From Bog-532 sp963830385 (GTDB lineage: Bacteria > Actinomycetota > Actinomycetes > Streptosporangiales > Streptosporangiaceae): a DNA stretch of 64,000 nt. The stretch spans positions 248,001 through 312,000 of the forward strand of contig CAWHMD010000005.1 in the NCBI GenBank assembly GCA_963830385.1, given 5' to 3'. Shown here piece by piece: positions 17,780 to 26,706 of the stretch (positions are counted from its first letter, which is position 1; every line of letters begins with the position of its first letter). The notes below the pieces were generated by a model that was given only the letters and a program-made list of their open reading frames with translations, had not been told where the DNA came from and did no database searches. The translations under genes and the position numbers were made by a program.

Positions 17780-19390
17780 TCACTTGAGGAAGTCGGGCAC
17801 GTCCAGGTCGTCATCTTCCTCGAAGATGACCGGGCGCCGACGGGTGGTGGCCACGTCGAACACCCGCGCGGCCGACGCGCTGGCACCGTTCTGGCCGGCG
17901 CCGCTGCCCCGGCCCGAGCCGGCCCCGCCTGAGCTGTCTGCGCCCTCGGCCGCCGGGGTCCCGCTGACCGACGCCTCGTGGTCTCCGGTGTCCTGGTCCG
18001 TGCTGCCGTCGGCCGCCGCCTCCGGCGCAGCCAGGTCGCCGCTGGTCACGTCGCCGGCTTCGGCCGGGTTGTTGGCGGCCAGCTCACTGGCGCTGAGCAC
18101 GGGCGGCGCGGCCGGAGAAGCCTGCTCCTGGTCCTCGATGACGCTGCCCGCCACCACCGGGTCGGAAGCGGCCGGGGTGGCCGCCTCACCGGCGGCGAAC
18201 CACGGCATGGTCTGCTCGCCGGCCTTGGCCGGATTGGGCCGCGCCGGGCTGGCGGCCGAGCTGTAGCTGGCGGCGGGACTGGCCGCCGGGGCCGCGTAGC
18301 CGCTGGCGCCCGAGCTGGACTGGCCCGTGGGGCTCGTCCCGTTGGCCGGGCGCGGCGGGGTGTTGTCCCGGCTGGGCGCGGCCGCCCGGTCGCCGATCGC
18401 CGCGGTGTTGAGGCCGCCCGCGGCCGACGCGGTCCGGCCCATCAGGTTCTCGTCGAAGCCGGCCGCGATCACGGTCACCCGCACCTCGTCGCCGAGCGCG
18501 TCGTCGATGACCGCGCCGAAGATGATGTTGGCGTCCACCGCCGCCGAGTTGGAGACCAGCTGGGCGGCCTCGTTGATCTCGAACAGCCCGAGGTCGGAAC
18601 CACCCTGGATCGACAGCAGCACGCCGTGGGCGCCATCGATGCTCGCCTCCAGCAGCGGGCTGGAGATGGCCATCTCGGCCGCCGCCACCGCCCGGTCGTC
18701 GCCCCGCGACGAGCCGATGCCCATCAGGGCCGAGCCCGCGCCGGACATGACCGACTTCACGTCGGCGAAGTCCAGGTTGATCAGACCGGGCGTGGTGATC
18801 AGGTCGGTGATGCCCTGAACACCGGAAAGGAGCACCTGGTCGGCCGCCTTGAACGCATCCAGCACGCTCACGTGCCGATCGGAGATCGAAAGCAGCCGGT
18901 CGTTCGGGATCACGATCAGCGTGTCGACCTCGCTGCGCAGCCGCTCGATCCCGGCCTCGGCCTGGATGGCCCGGCGCTTGCCTTCGAAACCGAATGGGCG
19001 GGTCACCACGCCGATGGTCAGAGCGCCGAGCGAGCGGGCCACGTTGGCCACCACCGGTGCGCCGCCGGTGCCGGTGCCGCCGCCCTCGCCCGCGGTGACG
19101 AAGACCATGTCGGCGCCCTTGAGCACCTCTTCGATCTCTTCGCGGTGATCCTCGGCGGCCTTGGCGCCGACGTCGGGGTTGGCTCCGGCGCCCAGGCCGC
19201 GGGTGAGTTCCCGGCCCACGTCCAGCTTGACGTCGGCATCGCTCATCAGCAGCGCTTGCGCGTCCGTGTTGATCGCGATGAACTCGACGCCCTTGAGTCC
19301 CTCTTCGATCATTCGATTAACGGCATTAACGCCACCGCCGCCGATTCCGACGACCTTGATGACCGCCAGGTAGTTCTGCGGTGCTGCCAC
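17780..19390 (-). CDS. ftsZ: cell-division GTPase FtsZ with long C-terminal linker
   Basis: The tubulin-like Z-ring protein. Residues about 1-320 hold the GTPase: IKVVGIGGGGVNAVNRMI, the GGGTGTG signature loop, and the T7-loop region with NLDFADVKSVM. The final peptide DDDLDVPDFLK is the SepF-binding tail. Total length is 536 residues against roughly 380-400 in Streptomyces and Mycobacterium. The excess is an Ala/Ser/Gly/Glu-rich linker of about 200 residues. The GTG at 19390 has AAAGG upstream. A good promoter lies at 19602-19630. Confidence 0.98.
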   Translation of the reverse strand: MAAPQNYLAVIKVVGIGGGGVNAVNRMIEEGLKGVEFIAINTDAQALLMSDADVKLDVGRELTRGLGAGANPDVGAKAAEDHREEIEEVLKGADMVFVTAGEGGGTGTGGAPVVANVARSLGALTIGVVTRPFGFEGKRRAIQAEAGIERLRSEVDTLIVIPNDRLLSISDRHVSVLDAFKAADQVLLSGVQGITDLITTPGLINLDFADVKSVMSGAGSALMGIGSSRGDDRAVAAAEMAISSPLLEASIDGAHGVLLSIQGGSDLGLFEINEAAQLVSNSAAVDANIIFGAVIDDALGDEVRVTVIAAGFDENLMGRTASAAGGLNTAAIGDRAAAPSRDNTPPRPANGTSPTGQSSSGASGYAAPAASPAASYSSAASPARPNPAKAGEQTMPWFAAGEAATPAASDPVVAGSVIEDQEQASPAAPPVLSASELAANNPAEAGDVTSGDLAAPEAAADGSTDQDTGDHEASVSGTPAAEGADSSGGAGSGRGSGAGQNGASASAARVFDVATTRRRPVIFEEDDDLDVPDFLK

Positions 19391-19729
19391 GAGGAGGGTA
19401 CCTTTCCGCTCGTCAATAACTCTGCTGCGTTCGCGGGCGCCAATTCCGGCCGATCATGGCGCTGGGCTCGGGAAACCTGGACTGGGAAGCGGAATTCGCC
19501 GTCTATGGCATTAGCCGTTTCGGTGTACACCGGTTGGCCTGCCATCAGGTTTCACCTTCAGGTTGAGATTTAGAGTTTTGTCTGCCCGGCAATTGGTAGG
19601 GACAGTAGGGTCGCAGGTCACCAGGGTCAACTAACCACGCGGATGCGCCGGCGGCGTGTCGCGGGCCGCTGATCTGGGCGCGGCGCTGTTTCCGCTGAGC
19701 CTTGCGGCCCGGCCGCTTTGCGCCGGATG
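19391..19729. other. ftsQ-ftsZ intergenic region
   Basis: This 339-bp spacer is the largest in the dcw block and holds no gene. It contains the ftsZ promoter at 19602-19630 and a 12-bp perfect palindrome CGGTGTACACCG at 19521-19532, downstream of the presumed transcription start and so in the leader. Separate, strong ftsZ transcription is known in sporulating actinomycetes, which fits. Confidence 0.7.
19602..19630 (-). promoter_or_regulatory. ftsZ promoter (TTGACC-N17-TACTGT)
   Basis: On the minus strand TTGACC (19630-19625) and TACTGT (19607-19602) are separated by exactly 17 bases, close to the principal sigma consensus. The transcription start would be near 19595, leaving a leader of about 200 bases before ftsZ. 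Confidence 0.75.
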
Positions 19730-20560
19730 TCACTTCGTCACCGCCGTTCCGGGCGCGCTGACGTCGTAATAGGTCGCGTGGGTGTGCATCAGCGTCGAGA
19801 GTTCGGTGCTCTTCTGCTGGCCGCGGCTGGTGTCACCCCACACGATCGTCACGCCGTTGGACAGCAGCAGCTGGATGCTGCCGGGGCCGGTGGCGGAGAC
19901 CACCGCGACCGTCCGTGCCACCGACGCGGGCACCTCGTGCAGCACGGTGGCGGCGGCTGCCACCGTCGGGTCACCCCGCAGCGTATTGGCGGCCGCTGAC
20001 GTCTGGTAGATGGGCACCCCGGCCGGCCGGGTCTGGACCGAGCGGATCACCACCCCGGACCCGTCGACCAGGTCGAAACCGGCCCCCTGGACGGCCACCG
20101 CCAGGGCCGGGGTCCGCTCGTGCACGGTAATGACCACGCGGTTCGGCCAGGATTTGCTCACCGTGGCCGACTGGATCTGGTTGATGTTCTCCACCCGCTG
20201 GGCGGCGCCCTGGGTGTTGACCCGGATCATCTTGGCTCTGGGCGTGATGCCGGCGGCCGCGCGGACCTGGCCGGCCGTCACCAGATGGTTGCCGGTGACC
20301 ACGACCGTCCGAACCTCCAGCCAGCTGGAACCGAAGACGACCCAGCCGACGCCGATCAGCAGCACGACCGCGGCCAGCCCGGCGAAGAACGCGGACCGCC
20401 AGGGGCTGCGGGTCCGGGCCAGCGACGGCTGTGGTGACCGCTTCGCCCCGTCCGGCCGGGCCGCTGGCCCCGGCCCGGGCGGTGCGGACGGGCGGGACGA
20501 TTCGGCTACCGACGCCGGCGCGGAGCCGGGCTCGCCGCCCGGCCGCGGTGGTCTGCTCAC
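19730..20560 (-). CDS. ftsQ: division protein FtsQ
   Basis: A 276-residue bitopic membrane protein of the FtsQLB complex, which relays Z-ring status to the FtsWI synthase. A Pro/Ser/Ala-rich cytoplasmic tail (1-50) precedes one membrane helix (about 57-77). The POTRA domain follows, with VRTVVVTGNHLVTAGQV and NRVVITVHERTPALAV. The beta domain ends at residue 276. The ATG at 20560 overlaps the end of murC by 4 bp, so it is co-translated with it. Confidence 0.93.
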   Translation of the reverse strand: MSRPPRPGGEPGSAPASVAESSRPSAPPGPGPAARPDGAKRSPQPSLARTRSPWRSAFFAGLAAVVLLIGVGWVVFGSSWLEVRTVVVTGNHLVTAGQVRAAAGITPRAKMIRVNTQGAAQRVENINQIQSATVSKSWPNRVVITVHERTPALAVAVQGAGFDLVDGSGVVIRSVQTRPAGVPIYQTSAAANTLRGDPTVAAAATVLHEVPASVARTVAVVSATGPGSIQLLLSNGVTIVWGDTSRGQQKSTELSTLMHTHATYYDVSAPGTAVTK

Positions 20561-22020
20561 CCGCTGGTCTCCCCCGTGGCTGGTCCGAGCGGCTGGCCGC
20601 CGCGAGCCCGCAGCGCCGCCACGATCGCCGGGCCGAGCGTGGTCACGTCACCGGCCCCCATCGTGAGCACCAGGTCGCCCGGCTTGGCCAGGTCCACGAT
20701 CACGGCCGGCACGGCGTCGAGCGGGCCCGGCCGGAAGTGCCCCCGGCCGGCCGGGACCGCGTCGGCGACCAGCCGGCCGGTCACGCCGGGCTCCGGGTCT
20801 TCCCGGGCCGCGTAGATGTCCAGGACCACCGCTTCGTCGGCCCGGCCGAGCGCGGCGCCCAGGTCGGTGGCGAAGATCCGGGTCCGGCTGAACAGGTGCG
20901 GCTGGAAGATCGCGATGACCCGGCCCCCGTCGGCCAGGTCGCGGGCCGCGGCAAGGTCGGCCGCCACCTCGGTGGGGTGGTGCGCGTAGCTGTCTAGCAC
21001 CCGGACGCCGTCGCCGTCGCCCTTGGGCTCCATCCGGCGGTGCGCGCCGCGGTAAGCGCCCAGCGCCGCGGCCGCCCGCGGGCCGGGGATGCCCAGCTCG
21101 GTGGCGGCCGCGACGGCGGCGGCCGCGTTCAGAACGTTGTGCCGCCCGGGGACCGCGACCGTGACCGTGCCCGAGAACGGGTCGGCACTGCTCGGGCCAG
21201 CGGTGAGCGTGAACGTGCTGCCCATCCCACGCGGGGTCACCTGTGAAACCCGGTAGTCGGCGTCCGCCGCCTCGCCGTAGCTGCGAACCCGGATGTCCCG
21301 CGTGCGCGACGCGTCGGCCACCGCCCGCGCGCCGGCGTCGTCGGCACAGGTGATCAGGGCACCGCCCGGCGTGATGCGGCGGGCGAAGGCCTCGAACGCG
21401 GCCCGGATCTCGTCCAGCCCCGAGTAGTTGTCCAGGTGGTCGGCTTCGACGTTGGTGATCACCGCCACGTAGGGCGACAGCATGAGGAACGACCCGTCGC
21501 TCTCGTCCGCCTCGACCACCAGGTCCGGACCCGCCCCGTCCTCGGCTCCCCGGCCGGTCTCGGCCAGCACACCGCCGATCACGTAGCCGGGCTCGGCGCC
21601 GCACTCGCGCAGGATCGTGGTCAGCATCGAGGTGGTGGTGGTCTTGCCGTGGGTGCCGGCCACCGCGGTGGAGCGGCGGCCGATCATGATCGAGGCCAGC
21701 GCGGCCGCCCGCGGCAGGACTAGCAGGTTACGGTCGCGGGCGGCGGCCAGCTCCGGGTTGCTGGGCCGGATCGCGCTGGACACCACCACGGTGTCGGCGT
21801 CGCCCAGGTGGGCCGCGTCGTGCCCGCTGTGCACGTCCGCTCCCAGCGTGGCCAGCTCGGCCAGGACGTGGGCCGAACCGGCGTCGCTACCGGAGACCGG
21901 GACGCCCCGCGCGAGCATGACCCGCGCGATCCCCGACATGCCCGCGCCGCCGATGCCGACGAAGTGCACGCGCCCAAGCTGGTCCACCGGCACGGTGTCG
22001 ACCGGGGTCACCAGGGCCAT
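20557..22020 (-). CDS. murC: UDP-N-acetylmuramate-L-alanine ligase
   Basis: A 487-residue cytoplasmic Mur ligase adding L-Ala to UDP-MurNAc. The N-terminal nucleotide fold begins VHFVGIGGAGMSGIARVM. The ATP loop is VAGTHGKTTTTSMLTTIL, the central domain has VVEADESDGSFLMLSP, and the C-terminal domain has VLDSYAHHPTEVAADL. Length is normal. The ATG at 22020 has AGGAGG 7 bases ahead. It overlaps ftsQ by 4 bp. Confidence 0.97.
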   Translation of the reverse strand: MALVTPVDTVPVDQLGRVHFVGIGGAGMSGIARVMLARGVPVSGSDAGSAHVLAELATLGADVHSGHDAAHLGDADTVVVSSAIRPSNPELAAARDRNLLVLPRAAALASIMIGRRSTAVAGTHGKTTTTSMLTTILRECGAEPGYVIGGVLAETGRGAEDGAGPDLVVEADESDGSFLMLSPYVAVITNVEADHLDNYSGLDEIRAAFEAFARRITPGGALITCADDAGARAVADASRTRDIRVRSYGEAADADYRVSQVTPRGMGSTFTLTAGPSSADPFSGTVTVAVPGRHNVLNAAAAVAAATELGIPGPRAAAALGAYRGAHRRMEPKGDGDGVRVLDSYAHHPTEVAADLAAARDLADGGRVIAIFQPHLFSRTRIFATDLGAALGRADEAVVLDIYAAREDPEPGVTGRLVADAVPAGRGHFRPGPLDAVPAVIVDLAKPGDLVLTMGAGDVTTLGPAIVAALRARGGQPLGPATGETSG

Positions 22021-22476
22021 GGGATGTCCTCCTGTCGTTCATTCTGCCGGGTGAAACGCGCCAGGCCAGCCGCCACGCCGGGGCCGGCCCAGCCGATCAT
22101 CCAGCTGGCGGCCCGGCCGGCGGCCGGGCTCCGGGCATGCGTTCAGATCCAGGTCAGGTCCAGGCCGGGCGGTGTCCGGCCGGCCCGGAGCAGCCGCCGT
22201 CAGCGGTGGCGGCCGTGCCGGGGCTGGCCACGGCGGGACGCGGGCCGGCGCTGCTCGGGCTGGGGCTGCGGCTCGGCTTCGGCCCAGGGCGGACCGTCCC
22301 GGCGCGGAGCGGCGTCCTGTGGTGGCGGGTACGCGCCCTGCGGTGGCGGGTACGCGCCTTGTGGCGGCGGGGACGCGCCCTGCGATGGCGGCGCTGGCGG
22401 GTACGCACCGCCGGGAGCGGCCGCCTGCGGCGGGTCGTCCGGGCGCGGCGGCCCGGCAGGCCGGGGCACGTCCGGG

Positions 22477-24231
22477 TCAGTGCTCCCCCAGACCTCGGCC
22501 GCCCGCCGGGACCGCGGCTCGAACCACTGCTCCCGGTCGGCGGGGGCGCGCGCCGGGGGCCCAGCCGTGGGGGTGGGTCCGGGCGCGGCGGCTGGGCCGG
22601 GCATGGATGCGGGACCGGGCATCGGGGCAGGGCCGGGCCCAGGCCTGGCCTCTCCGGCCATCGGGGCGGGACCGGGCCCAGGCCGGCCTCCGGCCATCGG
22701 GGCGGGACCGGGCCCAGGCCGGCCTCCGGCCATCGGGGCGGGACCGGGCCCAGGCCTGGCCTCCGGCCATCGGTGGCTGCTGTCCGGGCATGGGTGGCGG
22801 GCCCGGCCTGGGCTGACGGGTGGGCATCGGCGGCTGACCCGGCGCAGGCTCGAACCGGGGTGTGCCCTGGGCGCCCGGCGAGCGCCGGACGCCCGGCGCC
22901 GCCTGGAACGCGCCCCCGGGCTGCCCCGGCTGCGGCGGGAACCCGGGCCCGGGCTGGCCGGGCCCCGGATGACCCGGCCCCGGCTGACCGGGCCCCGGAT
23001 GAGCGCCGGCCGGTGGCCGGGACGGCATCGGACCGGGCGGGGCCTGCCTGCCCGGGGCCGGCTGCCCCGGGACCGGCTGGCCCGGTGCGGCCTGGTAGTC
23101 CGGCCCGGCCTGGCCGTCGTCGGCCGCGTAACCAGCGGGGCCGCCCAGCTCATGCGACGTCCGGACCACGTTGATGATCGCGTCGGCCATCGCCCGGTCG
23201 GCGTCCTTGCGGCCCAGCGCGGCCGCCGCCTCGGACATGTTGGCCACCCGGTCGATGTCGAGCAGGACGGGCAGCAGGACGTCGCGGATCCACTCCGGGG
23301 TCAGCTCGGCGTCCTCGACCAGCAGACCGCCGCCCCCGGACACGACCGGCTCGGCGTTCAGCCGCTGCTCGCCGTTGCCGTGCGGCAGCGGCACGTAGGC
23401 CGCGGGCAGGCCCACCGCGGTCAGCTCGGCGCAGGTCATCGCGCCGGCCCGGCACAGCGCGAAGTCGGCCGCCGCGTAGGCCAGGTCCATCCGGTCCACG
23501 TACGGCACCGCCACGTACGGCGCACCGCCCGGCGGTGGTGCCTCGGGCTCGTGGTGCGGACCGGTCACGTGCAGCACCTGCACCCCGGATGAGCGCAGCC
23601 AGTCGAGCGCGCCGTACAGCGCGTTGTTCAGCGACCGGGCCCCCTGGGAGCCACCGGTGACCAGCAGCACCGGCAGGTCCGGGCGCAGCCCGAAGTGGGC
23701 GCGAGCCTTGTCCCCGAGGCCGAGCCGGTCCAGCTCGGCGATCTCCCGCCGGATCGGGATGCCCAGGTAGGTGGCGTGCGCCAGCTGGGTCGCGGGGTGC
23801 CCGGTGAACACGTTCTCGGTCAGCCGGGCGCCGAGCTTGTTGGCCAGCCCCGGGCGCGGGTTGGCCTCGTGCACCACGATCGGCACGTGCCGCCGCCGGG
23901 CCGCCAGATAGCCGGGGGTGGAGACGTAACCGCCGAACCCCACCAGCACGTCGGCCTTCATCCGGTCCAGCACCCCGGCCGCGGCGCTGACCGCGCCCGC
24001 GAGCTTGCCCGGCACCGCGAGCAGGCGCGGGGTGACGGACCGGGGCATCGGCACGGCCGGGATCATCGCCAGCTCGTAGCCGCGCATCGGGACCAGGCGA
24101 CCTTCGAGTCCTCGTTCGGTTCCCAGGCAGATGATCAGGGCGTGCGGGTCCGCCCGCCGCAGCGCGTCCGCTACCGCAAGCGCCGGTTCGATATGACCGG
24201 CAGATCCGCCGCCGGCGAGTACAACCCTCAT
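22477..24231 (-). CDS. murG: MurG glycosyltransferase with frameshifted Pro-rich tail
   Basis: Transfers GlcNAc from UDP-GlcNAc to lipid I to make lipid II on the inner membrane face. The catalytic region (1 to about 360) is complete: AGGGSAGHIEPALAVADALR, GFGGYVSTPGYLAARRR, VTGGSQGARSLNNALYG and the acceptor-side CRAGAMTCAELTAVGLPAAYVPLP. A Pro/Gly/Gln tail starts near residue 370. In a 36-bp repeat tract one unit is 37 bp, and beyond it this frame turns Arg-rich (QAWARSRPDGRRPAWARS) and stops at 22477. Skipping one base there keeps the Pro-rich composition to a stop at 22200, about 676 residues. Most MurG proteins are about 360 residues, so activity should not depend on the tail. The ATG at 24231 follows AAAGG. 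Confidence 0.93.
   Translation of the reverse strand: MRVVLAGGGSAGHIEPALAVADALRRADPHALIICLGTERGLEGRLVPMRGYELAMIPAVPMPRSVTPRLLAVPGKLAGAVSAAAGVLDRMKADVLVGFGGYVSTPGYLAARRRHVPIVVHEANPRPGLANKLGARLTENVFTGHPATQLAHATYLGIPIRREIAELDRLGLGDKARAHFGLRPDLPVLLVTGGSQGARSLNNALYGALDWLRSSGVQVLHVTGPHHEPEAPPPGGAPYVAVPYVDRMDLAYAAADFALCRAGAMTCAELTAVGLPAAYVPLPHGNGEQRLNAEPVVSGGGGLLVEDAELTPEWIRDVLLPVLLDIDRVANMSEAAAALGRKDADRAMADAIINVVRTSHELGGPAGYAADDGQAGPDYQAAPGQPVPGQPAPGRQAPPGPMPSRPPAGAHPGPGQPGPGHPGPGQPGPGFPPQPGQPGGAFQAAPGVRRSPGAQGTPRFEPAPGQPPMPTRQPRPGPPPMPGQQPPMAGGQAWARSRPDGRRPAWARSRPDGRRPAWARSRPDGRRGQAWARPCPDARSRIHARPSRRARTHPHGWAPGARPRRPGAVVRAAVPAGGRGLGEH
22621..22768. repeat. four-unit 36/37/39-bp tandem repeat in the murG tail
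   Basis: Units start at 22621 (39 bp), 22660 (36 bp), 22696 (36 bp) and 22732 (37 bp). Each begins ATCGGGGC on the plus strand and encodes about 12 residues (RPGPGPAPMAGG) in the non-MurG frame on the minus strand. The 37-bp unit breaks the frame. Shorter repeats encoding GAYPPPQ follow at about 22320-22400. Confidence 0.9.
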
Positions 24232-24246
24232 CGCTGGGCCTTTCGT

Positions 24247-25575
24247 TCAGTCAGGTCGCTGCGTCAGGCCAAGCCAGCTTAGAAGACGCAACGGCAACGC
24301 CGGGCCTCGTGCCGCCAGTGCCTCCCGTGCGCCGGGCTCACGCCGAGCGAACGACATGAGCATGCCGAGAGCGACCATCGTGACCAATAGCGAGGATAGG
24401 CCGGCTGAGACCAGCGGGAGGGGCACACCGGTAATTGGCAACACTCCTATTACCGCACCGATATTTACCACGGCCTGCAGCACAATCCAGGCGGTGATGG
24501 CGGCGGAGCCCAGGCGGGAGAAGGTGTCCTGCACCCGCCGGGCCACCCGCAACCCGGCGAACGCCAGCCCTCCGTAGAGCAGGCAGACACAGAGCGTTCC
24601 CACCAGGCCGAGCTCTTCGCCGATGATCGCGAAGATGAAGTCGGAGGTGGACTCGGGCACGTAACCCCACTTCTCCCCGCTGGCGCCGAGACCGACCCCG
24701 AACAGGCCGCCGGAGCCGACTGCGTACTTGCCCTGGATGCCCTGCATGTCCGGGCCCATCGGGCCGCCGGTCGGGTTGACGAAACCGGTCAGCCGCTTCA
24801 GCCGGTACGAGGAAGTGACCGCGAGCAGCACCAGGATCAGGCCCATCAGCGCGAGCATGCCGCCGAAGATGCGCCCGGGGGTACCGATCACCCACAGCAG
24901 GGTGATGAAGATGACCAGCAGCACGAATGTGGTGCCCAGGTCGTCACCGGACATCACCAGCAGGGACAGCAGGCCCGCGCCCGGCAGCAGCGGGATCAGC
25001 AGGTGCCGCCAGTCCTCCAGCTGGCGCAGCCGTTCCTTGCGGGCCAGCAGGTCGGCACCCCACAGCACCAGGGCCAGCTTGGCGAACTCGGACGGCTGAA
25101 GCTGCAGCGGGCCGACCGCGATCCACCGTGACGCGCCGTAAGCCGACCGGCCCACCGAGGGGATCAGGGTCAGGCAGAGGCCGACGATGGACACCCCGAG
25201 CAGCGGGTAGGCGGCCGCCCGGAACAGCCGCGGCGACGACCGCGCCGCCAGGTACATGACCGGCAGGCCGATCAGGGCGCCCAGCAGCTGCTTCTTGAAG
25301 TCGGAGTAGGCGGGCAGCCCTGCGGCCAGATCCTGGACCGAGGAGGTCGACAGCACCATGACCAGCCCCAGCCCGAGCAGCAGCCCGGTGATCCCGATGA
25401 TCAGGTAGTACGAGGTCAGTGGCCGGTCGAGCAGCGCCAGCCAGGTGGTCAGCCGGTCCCAGGCCGCGTCCACCGACGAGCCGAGCCCGGTCAGGCGGGC
25501 CGCGCCGGCCGCGTCCTCTGCACCGTTGCCCGCACCGTCCACGGCCGACCGGGCATCCACCGCGCGCTGCACCAT
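24247..25575 (-). CDS. ftsW: FtsW septal peptidoglycan polymerase
   Basis: A 442-residue SEDS glycosyltransferase that polymerises lipid II together with FtsI. About ten membrane helices are visible. Family motifs are ASRWIAVGPLQLQPSEFAKLALVLW, the loop GGLFGVGLGASGEKWGYVPE, and TSDFIFAIIGEELGLVGTL. The start is uncertain between the ATG at 25575 and a TTG at 25605. Only 15 bp separate it from murG and 45 bp from mraY; murD, which normally stands between mraY and ftsW, is missing. Confidence 0.96.
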   Translation of the reverse strand: MVQRAVDARSAVDGAGNGAEDAAGAARLTGLGSSVDAAWDRLTTWLALLDRPLTSYYLIIGITGLLLGLGLVMVLSTSSVQDLAAGLPAYSDFKKQLLGALIGLPVMYLAARSSPRLFRAAAYPLLGVSIVGLCLTLIPSVGRSAYGASRWIAVGPLQLQPSEFAKLALVLWGADLLARKERLRQLEDWRHLLIPLLPGAGLLSLLVMSGDDLGTTFVLLVIFITLLWVIGTPGRIFGGMLALMGLILVLLAVTSSYRLKRLTGFVNPTGGPMGPDMQGIQGKYAVGSGGLFGVGLGASGEKWGYVPESTSDFIFAIIGEELGLVGTLCVCLLYGGLAFAGLRVARRVQDTFSRLGSAAITAWIVLQAVVNIGAVIGVLPITGVPLPLVSAGLSSLLVTMVALGMLMSFARREPGAREALAARGPALPLRLLSWLGLTQRPD

Positions 25576-25650
25576 GGTCCCAGTTTCAACGGGCCAGCCA
25601 CCCAAACCGGGGAGATCCGGCGCGTGTCGCGCAATCGGCGGTGGCGGGTC

Positions 25651-26706
25651 CTACTTGGGGAACCAGCCCACGTAGAACACGCCCAGGCCGAGCGCGATGA
25701 ACATGCCGGATATGACCCAGAATCTGACCACGATCGTGGTTTCGGCCCAGCCCAGCAGCTCGAAATGGTGCTGGAGCGGGGCCATACGGAACACCCGTTT
25801 ACCGGTCAGCTTGAACGACCCGATCTGAATGATCACCGACAGCGTGATGACCACGAACAGGCCGCCCAGCAGGACCAGCAGCAGCTCCGTGCGGGTGGTC
25901 ACGGCCAGCCCGGCCAGCGCGCCGCCAATGGCCAGCGACCCGGTGTCACCCATGAAGATCCGGGCCGGCGGGGCGTTCCACCACAGGAAGCCGACGCAGG
26001 CCGCCATCAGGGCGGCCGCGACCACGGCCAGGTCCAGTGGGTCCCGCACGTCGTAGCAGTTGGGGGCCAGCGACAGCGTGCAGTCGTTACGGAGCTGCCA
26101 GTTGCCGATGATCACGTAGGCGGCCAGCACCAGGATGGCCGACCCGGTGGCCAGCCCGTCCAGGCCGTCGGTGAGGTTCACCGCGTTGGACGTCCCGGCC
26201 ACCATCGCCACCACGAACGCCACGAAGAAGACCGGGCCGATCGAGATGCCGAAGTCGGCCAGGAACGACAGGTGGGTGGAGGCCGGGGTCAGGTCGTAGC
26301 CGTCCGGGAAGTGCAGCGCCAGCACGGCGAACACGACCCCGACGATGACCTGGCCGGTGAGCTTGGCCCCGCTGCGCAGGCCCAGGCTGCGCTGCTTGTA
26401 GAGCTTGATGAAGTCGTCCGCGAACCCGACCGCGCCCAGCCCGGTCATCAGGAACAGCACCAAAAGGCCGGACACCGAGACCGACTCGCCGGTCGCGATG
26501 TGCCCGGCGAAGTACCCGATCAGGGTGGCGATGATCATCACCGTGCCGCCCATGGTCGGCGTGCCCCGCTTGTTGGCGTGGCCGGCCGGTCCTTCCTCCC
26601 GGATGGGCTGCCCGTAGCCGTGCCGGGAGAACACCCGGATGGCAATGGGCGTGCCGAGCAGCGCCACCGCCATCGACACCGCGGCGGAGATAAGAATGGC
26701 CTTCAC
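25651..26706 (-). CDS. mraY: phospho-MurNAc-pentapeptide translocase
   Basis: A 351-residue, ten-helix enzyme that joins UDP-MurNAc-pentapeptide to undecaprenyl phosphate to form lipid I. Catalytic and signature segments are GAVGFADDFIKLYKQRS, TSNAVNLTDGLDGLATG, RIFMGDTGSLAIGGALAG and APLQHHFELLGW. The frame extends upstream into murF, but the GTG at 26706 has GGAG 8 bases ahead and overlaps the murF stop by 4 bp (GTGA), so it is the start. Confidence 0.97.
   Translation of the reverse strand: MKAILISAAVSMAVALLGTPIAIRVFSRHGYGQPIREEGPAGHANKRGTPTMGGTVMIIATLIGYFAGHIATGESVSVSGLLVLFLMTGLGAVGFADDFIKLYKQRSLGLRSGAKLTGQVIVGVVFAVLALHFPDGYDLTPASTHLSFLADFGISIGPVFFVAFVVAMVAGTSNAVNLTDGLDGLATGSAILVLAAYVIIGNWQLRNDCTLSLAPNCYDVRDPLDLAVVAAALMAACVGFLWWNAPPARIFMGDTGSLAIGGALAGLAVTTRTELLLVLLGGLFVVITLSVIIQIGSFKLTGKRVFRMAPLQHHFELLGWAETTIVVRFWVISGMFIALGLGVFYVGWFPK

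Noticed and set aside
19309..19545. Small minus-strand ORF overlapping the ftsZ start
   Set aside because: It uses the ftsZ leader and start region in another frame, with no recognisable sequence or GC3 pattern.
22137..23592. Plus-strand Gly/Arg-rich frames opposite the murG tail
   Set aside because: Low-complexity antisense of a repeat tract; no ribosome site or conserved domain.
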